Positions 39,569 through 39,929 of a DNA stretch of 39,929 bases are shown here, in pieces (positions within the stretch are counted from its first letter, which is position 1; each line of letters begins with the position of its first letter). The DNA comes from Chrysochromulina tobinii (taxonomy: Eukaryota; Haptophyta; Prymnesiales; Chrysochromulinaceae). The position numbers were made by a program, and so were the translations under genes. The stretch is taken from the NCBI GenBank assembly GCA_001275005.1, contig JWZX01003328.1, positions 1 to 39,929 of the forward strand, in the 5' to 3' direction. The notes below the pieces were generated by a model that saw only the letters and a program-made list of their open reading frames with translations, did not search any database and was not told the origin of the DNA.

Positions 39569-39929
39569 ATGGCGTCTCAGGCCAAGGAAGGCACCCCACT
39601 GGTAGATAAAGATGATAAGAAGGATGAGAAGGACAGCGGGGCATGCTGCTCCCCAGCCACGGCCACCATCATTGCACTCGCCGGTTTGGTGACGACTGTG
39701 GTTGTCAAGGTGCAGCTCACTGCGTGGCTCTTCTCGATGTCCAAGTTCCCTACCGCGTACTCGTTCTATTCGGCGATCGTGACCGATGTCATGCTCATCC
39801 CCATGTTCCTCCTCTTTCCGAAGCAATGGGGCGTGCCCACCTTGGACATGTTCGGACCGCCCAAGTTCGTCTTCACTCTCATCATCATCTTCACAACATT
39901 TGACATGGCGTTCACCAACATTGCGCTTG
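39569..39929 (+). CDS. Drug/metabolite-superfamily transporter, tandem copy 2, cut by window end
   Basis: The first 120 residues are visible, from the ATG at 39569. They align with the upstream transporter along the whole length: EGTPLVDKDDKKDEK versus EGTPLVGREANNRK, VKVQLTAWLFSMSKFPTAYS versus CKVQLTAYLFSLAKYPTAYS, WGVPTLDMFGPP versus WGVPTKEMFLGP, and IFTTFDMAFTNIAL versus LFTTFDLGFTNIAL. They are therefore tandem duplicates that have diverged moderately, most of all in the N-terminal tail. The second copy has CCSP near residue 25. The rest lies beyond the window. Confidence 0.85.
   Translation, partial: MASQAKEGTPLVDKDDKKDEKDSGACCSPATATIIALAGLVTTVVVKVQLTAWLFSMSKFPTAYSFYSAIVTDVMLIPMFLLFPKQWGVPTLDMFGPPKFVFTLIIIFTTFDMAFTNIAL

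Overview
The window is nuclear DNA of a GC-rich, gene-dense unicellular eukaryote, most probably a photosynthetic alga with a complex plastid. A haptophyte is my best guess and a pelagophyte or other stramenopile is possible. The grounds are: spliceosomal GT-AG introns of 73-281 bp that restore protein homology exactly; eukaryotic proteins (symplekin, FEN1, homeodomain, CCCH and Zn2Cys6 proteins, a PAPS transporter, an EF-hand/ankyrin cation channel, purple acid phosphatase); and a bacterial-type RimM preceded by a signal peptide plus basic leader, as expected for import into a secondary plastid. High GC leaves long open frames on the wrong strand, and these are excluded. I see no operons, CRISPR, tRNA or rRNA genes and no intact transposon.

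Layout. 1-5134 (minus): the 5' part of an SH3-like 'LNG' protein running off the window, a THEM6-like thioesterase, and a TIR-like/TPR protein with a one-base frameshift. 5436-8661: a membrane-anchored double-Cache protein head to head with plastid RimM. 8662-10341: a gene-poor stretch. 10342-11802: three-exon GDP-L-fucose synthase. 12363-18793 (plus): a homeodomain protein, symplekin and a rhodanese. 19201-21898: a CCCH protein head to head with a PAPS transporter. 22577-28286 (minus): a Zn2Cys6 regulator, a classical SDR, an NmrA/TIC62-like SDR and FEN1. 28731-31395 (plus): an ankyrin/2-oxoglutarate oxygenase fusion and a secreted purple acid phosphatase. 32580-35697 (minus): an EF-hand/ankyrin/TRP-like channel. 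36626-39929: a StrG-like oxygenase, a small coiled-coil protein and two tandem drug/metabolite-superfamily transporters, the second cut by the window end.

The genes do not form one pathway. GDP-fucose synthesis and PAPS transport both feed Golgi glycan decoration, but their proximity may be chance. The channel, Cache protein and TIR-TPR protein are candidate sensors.

The most striking signal concerns introns. In three of eight supported introns the 5' end of the intron is a copy of the first 20-32 bases of the downstream exon, followed by a short filler that supplies the acceptor AG. In the Cache gene the whole duplicated-exon-plus-filler unit is itself doubled, so the intron is two head-to-tail units that each begin with GTGAGT and end with TAG. 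In six of eight introns the exon after the acceptor begins with GT. This pattern suggests recent intron creation by local duplication at AG|GT sites.
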